Shown: positions 1-9,455 of the stretch, one piece after another
Layout: each line of letters begins with the position of its first letter
Numbering within the stretch: the stretch's first letter is position 1
Translations under genes and position numbers: made by a program
Source: Vibrio ishigakensis
GTDB lineage: Bacteria; Pseudomonadota; Gammaproteobacteria; Enterobacterales; Vibrionaceae
Direction: 5' to 3'
Assembly (NCBI RefSeq): GCF_024347675.1
Contig: NZ_AP024881.1
Location: 2,170,001 to 2,234,000, forward strand
Length of the DNA stretch: 64,000 nucleotides
Notes under the pieces: model-generated
Seen by the model: the letters and a program-made list of their open reading frames with translations, nothing else
Told to the model about the DNA's origin: nothing
Database searches by the model: none

Positions 1-1480
1 GACGCTCACGGATAACCTTAAGCTCTTCAAGACCGTTTGCCATTGCTTCACCTTCACGGAATACCGAGAAGCTGTTTTGCATGCAGGTTTGTAGGTCTTT
101 ACGAATCTGTGCTGGGTCTTCACCGCTGGTGCTGTTTTCCCAGCGCATGGTGCGCGCTAGAGACTCTTCGATGTCTGATTCAGAGGCATCACGAGCTTCA
201 GATTGCGCAGCCAGTGTTTCGCCTAGATGCAGACCGGTTGCACGGCCAAATACCACAAGGTCTAGTAGCGAGTTACCGCCTAGTCGGTTCGCACCGTGTA
301 CCGATACAGAAGCAATTTCGCCGCAAGCGAATAGACCTTGAACGTCAACGTCATTACCGTTCGCATCTTGCTTAATAGCCTGACCTGAAACCTGAGTCGG
401 AACACCACCCATCATATAGTGACAGGTTGGGATAACCGGGATTGGCTCTTTGATTGGATCAACGTGAGCAAAGGTGCGAGAAAGCTCAAGGATACCCGGT
501 AGACGAGACTCGAGTACGTCTTTACCTAGGTGATCTAGCTTAAGCTTGATGTGTGGACCCCATGGGCCGTCACAACCGCGACCTTCACGGATCTCGATCA
601 TCATAGAACGAGCTACCACATCACGACCTGCCAAGTCTTTGGCATTCGGTGCGTAGCGCTCCATAAAGCGCTCACCGTCTTTATTTAGAAGGTATCCACC
701 CTCACCTCGACAGCCTTCAGTCACAAGTACACCTGCGCCTGCGATACCGGTTGGGTGGAACTGCCACATCTCCATGTCCTGCATAGGTACACCGGCGCGA
801 AGCGCCATACCTACACCGTCACCTGTGTTGATGTGTGCGTTAGTAGTAGATTGATAGATACGGCCTGCACCGCCGGTTGCTAGAACCGTCGCCTTAGATT
901 TGAAGTAGCAGATCTCGCCGGTTTCCATGCAGATTGCAGTACAACCCACGATAGCGCCATCTTGGTTCTTCACCATATCTAGCGCATACCACTCACTGAA
1001 AATGGTGGTTTTATGCTTGATGTTCTGCTGATACAGGGTGTGCAGAAGTGCGTGACCGGTACGGTCTGCTGCTGCCGCTGTACGCGCTGCTTGCTCGCCA
1101 CCGAATTGCTTCGACTGACCACCAAACGGGCGTTGATAGATGGTGCCGTTTTCAAAGCGAGAGAATGGAAGACCCATCTTCTCAAGCTCGATAACAGATT
1201 CTGGACCGTTCTTACACATATATTCGATAGCGTCTTGGTCACCGATATAATCAGAGCCCTTAACCGTGTCATACATGTGCCACTGCCAGTCATCTTGGTG
1301 AGAGTTACCTAGGGCTACTGTGATGCCACCCTGTGCAGATACTGTGTGTGAACGAGTCGGAAATACTTTTGATAGCAGAGCGCACGAAAGCCCCTGCTCT
1401 GAAATTTGTAGCGCGGCACGCATACCCGCACCACCAGCACCAATGACTATTGCGTCAAACTCACGAACTGGAATCGTCAT
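1..1480 (-). CDS. sdhA: Succinate dehydrogenase flavoprotein subunit SdhA (3' end cut by window)
   Basis: Catalytic FAD subunit of complex II, oxidising succinate to fumarate on the cytoplasmic face of the inner membrane. The N-terminus read from the minus strand begins [19 protein letters not shown], a Rossmann GxGxxG FAD site at residues 14-19. It is followed by [10 protein letters not shown], with His45 in the position of the histidine that covalently carries FAD in the family. About 493 of the expected ~588 codons are present; the C-terminus lies outside the window. The ATG at 1478-1480 directly abuts the TAA of sdhD with no gap, so translation is probably coupled. It is third in the order sdhC-sdhD-sdhA, and sdhB presumably follows outside the window. 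Confidence 0.97.
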   Translation of the reverse strand, partial: MTIPVREFDAIVIGAGGAGMRAALQISEQGLSCALLSKVFPTRSHTVSAQGGITVALGNSHQDDWQWHMYDTVKGSDYIGDQDAIEYMCKNGPESVIELEKMGLPFSRFENGTIYQRPFGGQSKQFGGEQAARTAAAADRTGHALLHTLYQQNIKHKTTIFSEWYALDMVKNQDGAIVGCTAICMETGEICYFKSKATVLATGGAGRIYQSTTNAHINTGDGVGMALRAGVPMQDMEMWQFHPTGIAGAGVLVTEGCRGEGGYLLNKDGERFMERYAPNAKDLAGRDVVARSMMIEIREGRGCDGPWGPHIKLKLDHLGKDVLESRLPGILELSRTFAHVDPIKEPIPVIPTCHYMMGGVPTQVSGQAIKQDANGNDVDVQGLFACGEIASVSVHGANRLGGNSLLDLVVFGRATGLHLGETLAAQSEARDASESDIEESLARTMRWENSTSGEDPAQIRKDLQTCMQNSFSVFREGEAMANGLEELKVIRER

Positions 1481-1828
1481 TTATGCCCCCCAAAGAATGA
1501 ATAAGCCAGAGAAGAAATAGCCAAATAGAACTGCAATCAATGCAAATTGCAGGCTTCCTCGAAGCAGAGTTGGCTTGATATAGTCAGTCAGCACTTGCCA
1601 CAAACCGATCCATGCGTGAATTAAGATGCTAGCTAGTGCGACCATAGTGAATACTTTTGTGAACAGGCTTTCAAAGAAGCCGTTCCACTGCATATAACCC
1701 ACATCACCGGCCATTAGGAAAAAGCCACAGATATAGATGGTGTAAAGGGTCAAGATAATGGCAGAGGCACGAATAAGGATGAAATCATGTACGCCATTAC
1801 GACCTAAGGTTGAAACGTGCTTTACCAT
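1481..1828 (-). CDS. sdhD: Succinate dehydrogenase membrane anchor SdhD
   Basis: Small hydrophobic anchor that, with SdhC, binds heme b and ubiquinone and holds SdhAB on the inner membrane. It has 115 residues, the same length as the Escherichia coli protein, with three predicted membrane helices (about 17-38, 55-76 and 88-112). His71 in the segment [13 protein letters not shown] matches the heme-b ligand position of the family. The start codon overlaps the end of sdhC by 7 bases, and the stop touches the sdhA start, so the three genes form one tightly coupled operon. Confidence 0.97.
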   Translation of the reverse strand: MVKHVSTLGRNGVHDFILIRASAIILTLYTIYICGFFLMAGDVGYMQWNGFFESLFTKVFTMVALASILIHAWIGLWQVLTDYIKPTLLRGSLQFALIAVLFGYFFSGLFILWGA

Positions 1829-2202
1829 ACGATTACCCCTGCCAGTAGTGCTAGAACGCCTGTAATGATGAAAGAAACCTGCGCGCTCTTAGCGCCGCTT
1901 TCTAGCTCTTCGAAATACCCCAAGTCCTGACATAGGTGACGAATACCGCCCACAATGTGATAGAAAAGTGCGGTTAGCATGCCCCACAGAATGAACTTAA
2001 CGAAGAAGCCATCTACAAAACTAGCTGCTTCCATAAAGCCCTGTGGCGAGGACAATGAAGTAGAGAGTAACCACAACAACACACCCACGAATACAAACGT
2101 AATTACGCCTGAAACTCGGTGTAGGATGGATGCTATAGCGGTAATGGGAAAATGGATCGTTTGCAGATCCAGGTTGACGGGTCTTTGATTTTTCTTGGTC
2201 AC
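1822..2202 (-). CDS. sdhC: Succinate dehydrogenase cytochrome b556 subunit SdhC
   Basis: Heme- and quinone-binding anchor of complex II. The 126 residues carry the family segment [19 protein letters not shown] near the N-terminus and three membrane helices. YHIVGGIRH contains His82, equivalent to the heme ligand His84 of the E. coli protein. The start used is GTG at 2200-2202. The only good Shine-Dalgarno (AAAGGAG) lies about 15 bases upstream of it, which is long. A four-codon GTG minicistron fits that site better and ends overlapping the sdhC start (see findings). First gene of the sdh operon, divergent from gltA. Confidence 0.93.
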   Translation of the reverse strand: MTKKNQRPVNLDLQTIHFPITAIASILHRVSGVITFVFVGVLLWLLSTSLSSPQGFMEAASFVDGFFVKFILWGMLTALFYHIVGGIRHLCQDLGYFEELESGAKSAQVSFIITGVLALLAGVIVW

Positions 2203-2402
2203 GGCGCGCTCACTCAGCTCCTTTGAGCATTGTTAAATGCAAATAGATGATGAATTCTCAAAAATTTAACAAAAGCTTACAGAATGTAAGAAATACTTCT
2301 GTAGCAATGAAGCCTTATAGTTGTCGTAAAACTGCCTGTCCGCCTCTTTTTAATCCAGAGCGAGGCCTGAACGGTCGGGGGATGGGGCTGAACTTCATCG
2401 TC

Positions 2403-2431
2403 ACTATAAGGTCGTTAACATACTAATACAA
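2403..2431 (-). promoter_or_regulatory. Candidate sigma-70 promoter for sdhCDAB
   Basis: On the minus strand TTGTAT (2426-2431) is followed after 17 bases by TATAGT (2403-2408), pointing at sdhC. This predicts a leader of roughly 195 bases before the sdhC start. The leader also holds a GCCTC/GAGGC inverted repeat around 2342-2365. Pattern match only. Confidence 0.45.
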
Positions 2432-2520
2432 TCGAGTTAACAAAATATGCTACATAGGCCAGACTTTTAATCTTTATATGTATAAAAATCAAAACAAGTG
2501 CACACAAAAAGTTATATAAA

Positions 2521-2549
2521 TTGACATCAATCCCGAACCTAAGTACAAA
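2521..2549 (+). promoter_or_regulatory. Candidate sigma-70 promoter for gltA
   Basis: A consensus TTGACA (2521-2526), a 17-base spacer and TACAAA (2544-2549) lie about 50 bases before the gltA start. A CCCGAA/TTCGGG inverted repeat (2532-2537 and 2550-2555) overlaps the core promoter. With the sdh promoter it fills the 399-base divergent spacer; I see no small gene there. The gltA ribosome site AAAGGAG is 6 bases before its ATG. Confidence 0.5.
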
Positions 2550-2601
2550 TTCGGGGCACCATTGGAGAAAAATGGAACAATAAATAACAAAGGAGAATGT
2601 T

Positions 2602-3891
2602 ATGGCAGACAAGCAAGCGACTCTTAACATAAAGGGTCAAGCGCCTATCGAACTGCCGATTATGGAAGGTACTGTTGGCCCAGACGTAATTGATGTTCGT
2701 ACACTGGGAAGCAAAGGCTTCTTTACTTTTGACCCAGGTTTTCTTGCCACTGCATCTTGTGAATCTCAAATAACTTATATCGACGGCGGCGCGGGTATCC
2801 TTCTACACCGTGGCTACCCAATCGATCAGTTGGCGAACAATGCAGATTATCTAGAAGTTTGTTACATCCTGCTTTATGGCGAAGCACCAACTCGCGCACA
2901 ATACGAAGACTTCAAGACCATCGTAGCTCGTCACACTATGGTTCATGAGCAAATTGCGAGTTTCTTCCACGGTTTCCGTCGCGACGCACACCCAATGGCG
3001 GTGATGTGTGGCGTAGTTGGCGCACTAGCGGCCTTCTATCACGACTCTTTGGACGTTGCCAATGACAAACACCGTGAGATCGCGGCGTTCCGTCTATTGT
3101 CAAAAATGCCGACTCTGGCAGCTATGTGTTACAAGTACAGTATTGGACAACCGTTCATCTATCCTCGTAACGACCTAACCTATGCAGAAAACTTCCTGCA
3201 TATGATGTTCGCAAATCCTTGCGAAGAGTATGAGGTTAACCCTGTGGTTGCTCGTGCTATGGATAAGATCTTTACCCTGCACGCTGACCATGAACAGAAC
3301 GCATCGACTTCGACTGTACGTCTAGCAGGTTCATCGGGTGCTAACCCATTTGCATGTATTGCAGCGGGTATCGCATCTCTTTGGGGCCCAGCACACGGCG
3401 GTGCTAACGAGGCTTGCCTACGTATGCTAGAAGAGATCGGTAGCGTAGACAACATCGAAGAGTTCGTAGCTCGCGCGAAAGACAAAGATGACCCATTCCG
3501 TTTGATGGGCTTCGGTCACCGTGTTTATAAGAACTACGACCCACGTGCGACTGTAATGCGTGAAGCTTGCCACGAGGTATTGAAAGAGCTAAACATCAAG
3601 GATCCACTACTAGACGTAGCTATGGAGCTTGAGCGTATCGCCCTTTCTGACGAATACTTCGTAGAGAAGAAACTGTATCCAAACGTAGACTTCTACTCAG
3701 GTATCATCCTTAAAGCGATCGGTATCCCAGTGTCTATGTTCACAGTTATCTTCGCTATCTCGCGTACTATTGGTTGGATTGCACACTGGAACGAGATGCA
3801 CAGTGACCCGCACAACCGTATCGGTCGTCCGCGTCAGCTGTACACAGGTGAAGCACAACGTGAATTTAAGTCTCTACACGAGCGCGAATAA
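2602..3891 (+). CDS. gltA: Type II citrate synthase GltA
   Basis: Condenses acetyl-CoA and oxaloacetate to citrate, the entry step of the TCA cycle, in the cytoplasm. It is 429 residues, typical of the hexameric NADH-sensitive Gram-negative type. The catalytic triad is visible: His265 in GPAHGGANE, His306 in [15 protein letters not shown] and Asp363 in NVDFYSG. The start follows an AAAGGAG ribosome site. It is transcribed away from sdhCDAB, the classic enteric/Vibrio pairing of TCA genes, and ends at a strong terminator at 3911-3936. Confidence 0.98.
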   Translation: MADKQATLNIKGQAPIELPIMEGTVGPDVIDVRTLGSKGFFTFDPGFLATASCESQITYIDGGAGILLHRGYPIDQLANNADYLEVCYILLYGEAPTRAQYEDFKTIVARHTMVHEQIASFFHGFRRDAHPMAVMCGVVGALAAFYHDSLDVANDKHREIAAFRLLSKMPTLAAMCYKYSIGQPFIYPRNDLTYAENFLHMMFANPCEEYEVNPVVARAMDKIFTLHADHEQNASTSTVRLAGSSGANPFACIAAGIASLWGPAHGGANEACLRMLEEIGSVDNIEEFVARAKDKDDPFRLMGFGHRVYKNYDPRATVMREACHEVLKELNIKDPLLDVAMELERIALSDEYFVEKKLYPNVDFYSGIILKAIGIPVSMFTVIFAISRTIGWIAHWNEMHSDPHNRIGRPRQLYTGEAQREFKSLHERE

Positions 3892-3910
3892 TTCACTCTC
3901 AACAACTAAA

Positions 3911-3936
3911 AAAGAGGCCATTTGGCCTCTTTTTTT
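3911..3936 (+). terminator. Rho-independent terminator of gltA
   Basis: A 10-base-pair stem AAAGAGGCCA / TGGCCTCTTT with a TT loop, then a T run. Its last two bases overlap the stop codon of the convergent ybgI gene. Confidence 0.9.
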
Positions 3937-4693
3937 ATACCGGATTATCAATATCGATAAAGGTGACATCCATACCATGTTCGGCTTCAAGCCACTCCCC
4001 TAGTGCCTTGATACCATAGCGCTCGGTAGCATGATGCCCGGCTGCAAAATAGTGAATATTCTGCTCTCTAGCACTATAGGTAGTGCGCTCTGAGATCTCA
4101 CCTGAAATAAAGGCATCTAAACCAAAGTCTGCGGCAAGATTGATAAAGTCCTGTCCACCACCTGTACACCAGCCTACTGTCTCTATAACGGTTTTATCAC
4201 TCTCAGGAGCAATATGCATCGGCTCACGATTTAGCACCTGACCAATCTTTTCAGCAAACTCACTCGCCTGCATTGGCGTCTTTAATCGGCCATACATGGC
4301 AACAGATTGCGGATGTCCCTCTAAACCACCCTCTACCACGATATCCAAAAGCTCAGCCAGACGAGCGTTGTTACCTATTTCAGGATGGATATCTAGCGGC
4401 AAATGGTAGCTATAAAGATTAATGTCATTCTTGATAAGTGCGCGAATACGGCGACCCTTCATACCCACGATAGGCTCTGGCTCGCCCTTCCAAAAATAGC
4501 CATGGTGAACCAAGATAGCGTCTGCATTTGCTTCAATAGCAGCGTCGATCAGCGCTTGAGAGGCGGTCACACCCGTGATGATTTTCTTCACCTCAGCTGT
4601 ACCCTCTACTTGAAGGCCGTTCGGTGCATAATCTTTGATAAGTTGTGGGGATAGCTTCTGATTTAGAAGAGACTGCAATTGTAAGTTATTCAT
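3935..4693 (-). CDS. ybgI: NIF3/YbgI family metal-binding protein (GTP cyclohydrolase 1 type 2 homolog)
   Basis: Member of the widespread NIF3 (DUF34) family, a ring-forming di-metal protein whose physiological role is unsettled; cyclohydrolase activity is only a homology label. At 252 residues it is close to E. coli YbgI (247). Family motifs are visible: VHHGYFWKGEPEP (metal histidines), HLPLDIHPEIGNN and AAGHHATERYGI near the C-terminus. I chose the internal ATG at 4691-4693 (MNNLQLQSLL) because homologs begin there; a longer frame reaches 4744. The gene is convergent with gltA and its 3' end overlaps the gltA terminator. Confidence 0.9.
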   Translation of the reverse strand: MNNLQLQSLLNQKLSPQLIKDYAPNGLQVEGTAEVKKIITGVTASQALIDAAIEANADAILVHHGYFWKGEPEPIVGMKGRRIRALIKNDINLYSYHLPLDIHPEIGNNARLAELLDIVVEGGLEGHPQSVAMYGRLKTPMQASEFAEKIGQVLNREPMHIAPESDKTVIETVGWCTGGGQDFINLAADFGLDAFISGEISERTTYSAREQNIHYFAAGHHATERYGIKALGEWLEAEHGMDVTFIDIDNPV

Positions 4694-4766
4694 TGTTTTA
4701 CCATGGTTAAGTTGCCGCTTTGTGCTACCTTGCAAGTTAATCAAACATTTGAAATTACGTCAAAGC

Positions 4767-5549
4767 ATGTACCCTCTTCTAACGCCCGAAACCCTAACAA
4801 GATTCGCCAACTGGATACAAAACAGACCAAACCTGATGTGTGGGGATGAGCCTATTGCTGAGCAGGCACCTTTCTTGAACAAAGAGCTAAGCAACACTCA
4901 TGACTATGAGGGTAATTCTAGGCTGGGCTTTATCTATCAAGATATTTGGCATCGCTTGTTTGAACAAAGCGGCGACTTCGATATTCGAGAGAGTGAACTG
5001 CAACTGTTCGATGAGGAGAAAACCATAGGCGAGCTGGATTTCATTCTCAAGAATCAATCCAGCGGAGAGTACGAGCACTGGGAAGTGGCCATCAAGTTTT
5101 ATCTATTAAAGGATGGGCTCTGGTATGGGCCAAATGCCATAGATAGGCTGGATAAGAAGTTTAAGCACATGCTTGAGCGTCAGCTGCAACATGGACAGCA
5201 ACCTTATTTCAAAGCGCTTTACCCTGAATATCAAAACCTCACCCCTAAGCTGATGATGCAAGGGCGCCTTTATACTAATCCCTTCTCGAATGAAGAGATC
5301 CCAACCCAGTGTGAGGGTTACCCTATCAAAGCCTCTGAGGTAGCCGGATTTTGGTGTTATCACCACCAGCTCGATCAGATTAGCGAAACCTTGTATCGAG
5401 TGCCTAAGCCACTGTGGGCCATAGGTCTAACCGAGTTTCATGAGCCCTTGCTTGAGCCTAGTAATCGCCCTGTCCACTGTCAGACAAAATCTGGACAGTT
5501 CTGGTTTGTGGTGCCAGAACATTGGCCTGAGAGTGGCCAGCCTACATAG
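4767..5549 (+). CDS. DUF1853 family protein, possible PD-(D/E)XK-fold nuclease
   Basis: Conserved gammaproteobacterial protein of unknown function, 260 residues. I recognise the DUF1853 pattern (LGFIYQDIW, GELDFI, HWEVAIKFYL). Asp91 in GELDFI, followed 15 residues later by Glu106 and Lys110 in EVAIK, resembles the catalytic core of the PD-(D/E)XK nuclease superfamily. I recall this family being placed in that clan but cannot check it here. The chosen ATG at 4767 gives MYPLLTPETL; a longer frame from 4722 would overlap the ybgI promoter region. No signal peptide or membrane segment. Neighbours give no functional hint. Confidence 0.75.
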   Translation: MYPLLTPETLTRFANWIQNRPNLMCGDEPIAEQAPFLNKELSNTHDYEGNSRLGFIYQDIWHRLFEQSGDFDIRESELQLFDEEKTIGELDFILKNQSSGEYEHWEVAIKFYLLKDGLWYGPNAIDRLDKKFKHMLERQLQHGQQPYFKALYPEYQNLTPKLMMQGRLYTNPFSNEEIPTQCEGYPIKASEVAGFWCYHHQLDQISETLYRVPKPLWAIGLTEFHEPLLEPSNRPVHCQTKSGQFWFVVPEHWPESGQPT

Positions 5550-5788
5550 AGTCTGTATTCCATACTTTCATATCTAGGATTAATGTTTGCACAATTTCTA
5601 TATCCGCCAATAAATCCAACTGCATCAATAACTTAATAATAGGAACATAACTTTTTGCGCAGATTACCAAGTTGTACCCATTTAATATTATCTTTACACT
5701 CTTTGTTACTTTCAGCGGCAATTGACTCACACAATTGTTTTTATGCGGAATCGATTACACATTAGATCATAGAAAAAGAGGTCTGTTT

Positions 5789-5923
5789 ATGTTGGGTTTG
5801 TTCGAGGGGGTTAGTATGGCAGTGATAGTGATTGTTAGCCCTGCAGTTATCTCAATGCTTATATTGAGTCGCAAACAAGGCAAACGAAGATTTGATGACA
5901 ACTTAGCACAGCCTAGAGACTAA
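5789..5923 (+). CDS. Putative 44-residue single-pass membrane protein
   Basis: Small ORF starting MLGLFEGVSMAVIVIVSPAV, with one strongly hydrophobic stretch (about residues 8-25) and then a basic, hydrophilic tail (SRKQGKRRFDD). A good ribosome site AAAGAGG lies 7 bases before the ATG. The frame extends upstream to 5735 but without a ribosome site. The topology looks like a small inner-membrane protein with the basic tail inside. Function unknown and family not recognised. It lies between the DUF1853 gene and the pgm terminator, which gives it no strong 3' terminator of its own on the plus strand. Confidence 0.5.
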   Translation: MLGLFEGVSMAVIVIVSPAVISMLILSRKQGKRRFDDNLAQPRD

Positions 5924-5944
5924 AAAGCCCCGCAAATGCGAGGC
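5922..5944 (-). terminator. Rho-independent terminator of pgm
   Basis: Read on the minus strand: GCCTCGC, loop ATTT, GCGGGGC (one G-U pair), then five T. On the plus strand the same pair becomes a C-A mismatch, so it suits pgm better than the small ORF upstream. Confidence 0.8.
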
Positions 5945-5966
5945 TTAGTATTAGTTCAGACTGGGA

Positions 5967-7613
5967 TTATAGACCAGCGTTCTTGAATACTTGGTTTACA
6001 ATCTCTTGAGCTTCTTGCTCAATCAGCTTCAGATGCTCAGCACCCTTGAAGCTCTCACAGTAGATCTTGTAGATCTCTTCCGTGCCTGATGGACGCGCCG
6101 CGAACCAACCGTTGTCTGTCGTTACCTTAAGACCACCGATAGCCGCACCGTTACCTGGGGCGTGAGTTAGACGAGCTGTGATTGCATCACCCGCTAGAGT
6201 CTCAGCCGAAACCATCTCTGGAGATAGCTTCTTAAGAACGTCTTTTTGAGGACCATTGGCAACTGCTTGTAGACGGGTGTAGCTAGACTCACCGTGCTTA
6301 GCTGCAAGCTCGTTGTAGTACTCTTGAGGATTCTTACCAGTAACCGCTGTGATCTCAGCTGCTAGTAGACATAGGATGATGCCATCTTTGTCTGTCGCCC
6401 AAGGAGTGCCATCTTTACGTAGGAAAGATGCGCCCGCGCTCTCTTCACCGCCGAAGCCAAACTTGCCTTCGTACAGGCCATCAACGAACCATTTGAAGCC
6501 AACTGGCACTTCACATAGCTCACGACCAAGGTCAGCCACTACGCGGTCGATGATTGCGCTCGATACTAGAGTCTTACCTACAGCAACCTCTGCAGACCAC
6601 TCGCTACGGTTGCGATATAGGTAATCGATACATACCGCGAGGAAGTGGTTCGGGTTCATTAGACCAGCAGGCGTAACGATACCGTGACGGTCATAGTCAG
6701 GGTCGTTACCAAAGGCTAGGTCGTACTCGTCTTTAAGCGCTAGCAGGCCAGCCATCGCGTAAGGAGATGAACAGTCCATACGGATCACGCCATCTTTATC
6801 TAGCGACATGAACTGGAAGCTTGGGTCAATTGCTTCGCTCACTAGAGTCAGGTCTAGGCCGTAAGCCTCTTTGATCTGACGCCAGTACTCAATGCCAGAA
6901 CCACCTAGTGGATCAACACCGATTTTAAGATTTGCTTTCTGGATAGCTGCCATATCAACAACGTTTACTAGGTCGTCAACATAAGGCGCTACAAGATCGC
7001 GCTCAACGAACAGCTCGCTTGCTTTAGCGTCTGCTACGTTCATGCGCTTAACATCACCCATACCCGCTGCGATGATCTCGTTTGCACGGTCTTCGATCGC
7101 CTGGGTTAGCTCGCCTTCAGCTGGACCACCATGGGTCGGGTTGTATTTGATACCGCCGTCTTGTGGTGGGTTGTGCGAAGGAGTGATAACGATGCCGTCA
7201 GCTTTATCAGCATTAGCTAGGTTATGAGTCAGGATAGCGTGGGAGATACCCGGAGTTGGGGTATAGCCTTGGTTTTCCTGACAGATAACGGTCACGCCAT
7301 TTGCAATCAGCACTTCGATAACGCTAGTAAACGCAGGCTCCGAAAGTGCATGAGTGTCTTTACCAACGTAAAGAGGACCCGTTACACCCTTGCTTGCGCG
7401 AACTTCTGCAACAGCTTGAGCGATCGCCATGATGTGGTTTTCGTTAAAGGTTGTTTTGTCTGAGCTACCACGGTGACCAGAGGTACCAAATTGTACCTTT
7501 TGCTCACTGTTACCAGCTTCAGGCTGGAGGAGGTAATAGTTTGATACCAACTGAGGTATGTTATGAAGATCTTCTTGCAGAGCCTTTTGGCCTGCTCGAG
7601 GATGCGTAGCCAT
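5967..7613 (-). CDS. pgm: Phosphoglucomutase (alpha-D-glucose type)
   Basis: Interconverts glucose 1-phosphate and glucose 6-phosphate, feeding glycogen and nucleotide-sugar synthesis. At 548 residues it matches the E. coli Pgm type. It carries the active-site phosphoserine motif TPSHNPP with Ser146, the Mg-binding DPDYDRHG loop and the sugar-binding GGEESAG segment, plus a C-terminal phosphate-binding [12 protein letters not shown]. The ribosome site AAAAGGA precedes ATG 7613. It lies downstream of seqA as in E. coli, but a terminator-like hairpin separates the two genes here. Confidence 0.97.
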   Translation of the reverse strand: MATHPRAGQKALQEDLHNIPQLVSNYYLLQPEAGNSEQKVQFGTSGHRGSSDKTTFNENHIMAIAQAVAEVRASKGVTGPLYVGKDTHALSEPAFTSVIEVLIANGVTVICQENQGYTPTPGISHAILTHNLANADKADGIVITPSHNPPQDGGIKYNPTHGGPAEGELTQAIEDRANEIIAAGMGDVKRMNVADAKASELFVERDLVAPYVDDLVNVVDMAAIQKANLKIGVDPLGGSGIEYWRQIKEAYGLDLTLVSEAIDPSFQFMSLDKDGVIRMDCSSPYAMAGLLALKDEYDLAFGNDPDYDRHGIVTPAGLMNPNHFLAVCIDYLYRNRSEWSAEVAVGKTLVSSAIIDRVVADLGRELCEVPVGFKWFVDGLYEGKFGFGGEESAGASFLRKDGTPWATDKDGIILCLLAAEITAVTGKNPQEYYNELAAKHGESSYTRLQAVANGPQKDVLKKLSPEMVSAETLAGDAITARLTHAPGNGAAIGGLKVTTDNGWFAARPSGTEEIYKIYCESFKGAEHLKLIEQEAQEIVNQVFKNAGL

Positions 7614-7651
7614 AGTTGTAGTCCTTTTTATAATCGTATTTTTAAATCATT

Positions 7652-7688
7652 AAAAAGCCCACTCAAACCGGGGAGTTTTAAAGTGGGC
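7652..7688 (-). terminator. Rho-independent terminator between seqA and pgm
   Basis: On the minus strand GCCCACT ... AGTGGGC (7-base-pair stem, 18-base loop) is followed by a T run. It would stop or attenuate seqA transcription before pgm. Confidence 0.75.
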
Positions 7689-7702
7689 CAATCTTTTTTC
7701 CT

Positions 7703-8254
7703 TTAGATTGAGCGAGTTACTCGCTCGATGAGGTCAGTAGGGAAAGACATCCTCACCATCAATTGTTCCACCATCTGGCGCTTCCTGTCGGTATTATTAT
7801 TTGTGATCACCCAGAAAGGTGAGTCAGGAATCGCCCTTGGCTTAGTGGTTTTGCCACTCGCCAATAATGTTTCTTCGTTGTCCGCAAAGTAGATACGCTT
7901 GCGGCCCTTCACTTGAGTTGCCTCAGCAAAGCCATCTTTATCGATGCGGTGCAGCGCCGCTAGGATAAACATAAATCGGTCGATCGCTTTTTCGCGTGCA
8001 GCAAACTCGTCTGAGATAAGCACACTGCGGATCTCTTTAATAGGATCGAAGCTCGAGGTTGGTTTACCCACTACAATCGGAGTTGCTGCACCTGCTGGCT
8101 CAGCGTCTGCTTCAACTTGAGCTTGAGGTTCTTGCTGAGATTCACCATCCACATTCAATAAACGTCGTAAGATATCGGAAGCACTCTCTCCAATACGTTG
8201 GGTACGGCTCGCGATAAATCGATACAATTCGTCGTCAACTTCGATGGTTTTCAT
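7703..8254 (-). CDS. seqA: SeqA, negative modulator of replication initiation
   Basis: Binds clusters of hemimethylated GATC sites, sequesters oriC after initiation and organises newly replicated DNA. The N-terminal oligomerisation domain (MKTIEVDDELYRFIASRT...SASDILRRLL) is followed by an acidic/alanine linker (about 50-75) and the DNA-binding domain (about 80-183) ending PFWVITNNNTDRKRQMVEQLM. I start at ATG 8252-8254 because E. coli SeqA begins MKTIEVDDELY; another ATG two codons upstream (8260) is possible, and neither has a strong ribosome site. Divergent from ybfF. Confidence 0.95.
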   Translation of the reverse strand: MKTIEVDDELYRFIASRTQRIGESASDILRRLLNVDGESQQEPQAQVEADAEPAGAATPIVVGKPTSSFDPIKEIRSVLISDEFAAREKAIDRFMFILAALHRIDKDGFAEATQVKGRKRIYFADNEETLLASGKTTKPRAIPDSPFWVITNNNTDRKRQMVEQLMVRMSFPTDLIERVTRSI

Positions 8255-8340
8255 TCGCATTTCACAATCTGATTAGTTTAAACTGCGCCAGATTATAACC
8301 AGTTATTGTTGAGTTCTCTACGGAAAGCAAAAGGGAAATA

Positions 8341-9111
8341 GTGAAAATGTCGGACCAATTACATTATAAAGACCAAGGCGATGGAGAAATAATCATATTG
8401 ATCCACGGATTATTCGGAAGTCTGGATAATTTGGGGCTTTTAGCTCGAGATTTAGTCAAAGACCATAGGGTTATCAGTGTCGATCTGCGCAACCATGGCC
8501 GTTCTTTCCATAGCGATGACAACAGCTATCAAGCCCAGGCATTCGATGTTCTCAACCTTCTTAATCACCTCAAGATCGAAAATGCTACCCTGGTTGGTCA
8601 CTCTATGGGCGGTAAGGTGGCAATGCGTTTAGCCAGCCTAGCCCCGCAAATAATCAGCAAGATGATCATCATGGATATGGCTCCAGTCTCTTACCAAGTT
8701 GATCGACACGCTAATGTGTTTGCCGGGATCCTAGCGGTGGAAAATGGTGCACCTACTGCTCGCAGTGAAGCCATGGATTTGATGGCCACCGAGATTGAAA
8801 TGGACGGGGTTCGTCAGTTCCTGAGCAAATCTTTGTATAAAGTTGGAAATAGACTGGCGTGGCGCTTTAACCATAGGGTTTTGAAATCATGGTACTGGGA
8901 GATCACCGGTTGGGAGACCCTAGCACCCAACCCAGTCTCCACCCTTTTCATCAAAGGAGCGGATTCCGACTACATCACAGCTGAGTATCAAGCACAGATC
9001 CTACAACAGTTTCCGAATGCTAAAGCCCATGTCATTGCCAACACTGGACACTGGTTACATGCGGAAAAACCTGAGATGGTACTGAGAACCATTCGCAAGT
9101 TTTTGATCTAG
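8341..9111 (+). CDS. ybfF: Alpha/beta-hydrolase fold esterase YbfF
   Basis: Cytoplasmic serine hydrolase; family members cleave acyl-CoA or short ester substrates, but the physiological substrate is not established. It is 256 residues with the oxyanion motif HGLFGSLDN (22-30), the nucleophile elbow GHSMGG (Ser88) and a catalytic-His region NTGHWLHAEKPE near the C-terminus. The GTG at 8341 lies 5 bases after AAAGGG; an ATG at 8347 is an equally reasonable start. Divergent from seqA and upstream of the DUF2788 gene and fldA, as in other Vibrio as I recall. Confidence 0.88.
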   Translation: MKMSDQLHYKDQGDGEIIILIHGLFGSLDNLGLLARDLVKDHRVISVDLRNHGRSFHSDDNSYQAQAFDVLNLLNHLKIENATLVGHSMGGKVAMRLASLAPQIISKMIIMDMAPVSYQVDRHANVFAGILAVENGAPTARSEAMDLMATEIEMDGVRQFLSKSLYKVGNRLAWRFNHRVLKSWYWEITGWETLAPNPVSTLFIKGADSDYITAEYQAQILQQFPNAKAHVIANTGHWLHAEKPEMVLRTIRKFLI

Positions 9112-9191
9112 ATCTGCTCTAGATAAAGTTTTATTACAAGCAAGAATTGCTGTGATATAGTTCTGCGATTAATCAAGCATAAAGGGATGTC

Positions 9192-9410
9192 ATGCTCTAC
9201 GATTACATCGACAAGATAGAGTCTATCGGACTCGATCTGCTGTTCGCTTCTGTCTTCATTCTGATAGGTTTAGCGATCAAAGACGTACTAAAGCAGGGTA
9301 ATGTTCCACCGTTTGGGCGTCGAATCGTATGGCTGGTATTGTTTCTTGGCTGTGCTGGGTTTGTCGCTAAAGGCATTATCCAAATCTCATGGGAAGGCTC
9401 AGGTCTATAG
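9192..9410 (+). CDS. DUF2788 family small membrane protein
   Basis: A 72-residue protein with two predicted membrane helices (about 13-33 and 44-65) joined by a short polar loop (KDVLKQGNVPPFGRR). I recognise the DUF2788 pattern by this loop and by its place between ybfF and fldA. Function unknown. The ribosome site AAAGGGATGTC lies just before the ATG. It shares a direction and short spacers with fldA (45 bases), so co-transcription is likely. Confidence 0.8.
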   Translation: MLYDYIDKIESIGLDLLFASVFILIGLAIKDVLKQGNVPPFGRRIVWLVLFLGCAGFVAKGIIQISWEGSGL

Positions 9411-9455
9411 ACCTTGAAACAGGGCATCCACTTCAATCAATAAGGTATTCATTCT

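Noticed and set aside
37..1312. Plus-strand ORFs across the sdhA region (37-375, 81-341, 1013-1312)
   Set aside because: They lie antisense to sdhA, whose translation is clear and conserved; they have no family resemblance or convincing ribosome sites.
2415..2769. Minus-strand ORFs over the gltA promoter and start
   Set aside because: They overlap the gltA promoter and 5' coding sequence; hydrophobic content reflects A/T-rich spacer DNA.
5542..5730. Minus-strand 62-residue ORF downstream of the DUF1853 gene
   Set aside because: GTG start without a ribosome site in an A/T-rich gap, no recognised family. Possibly a decayed fragment, but not supported.
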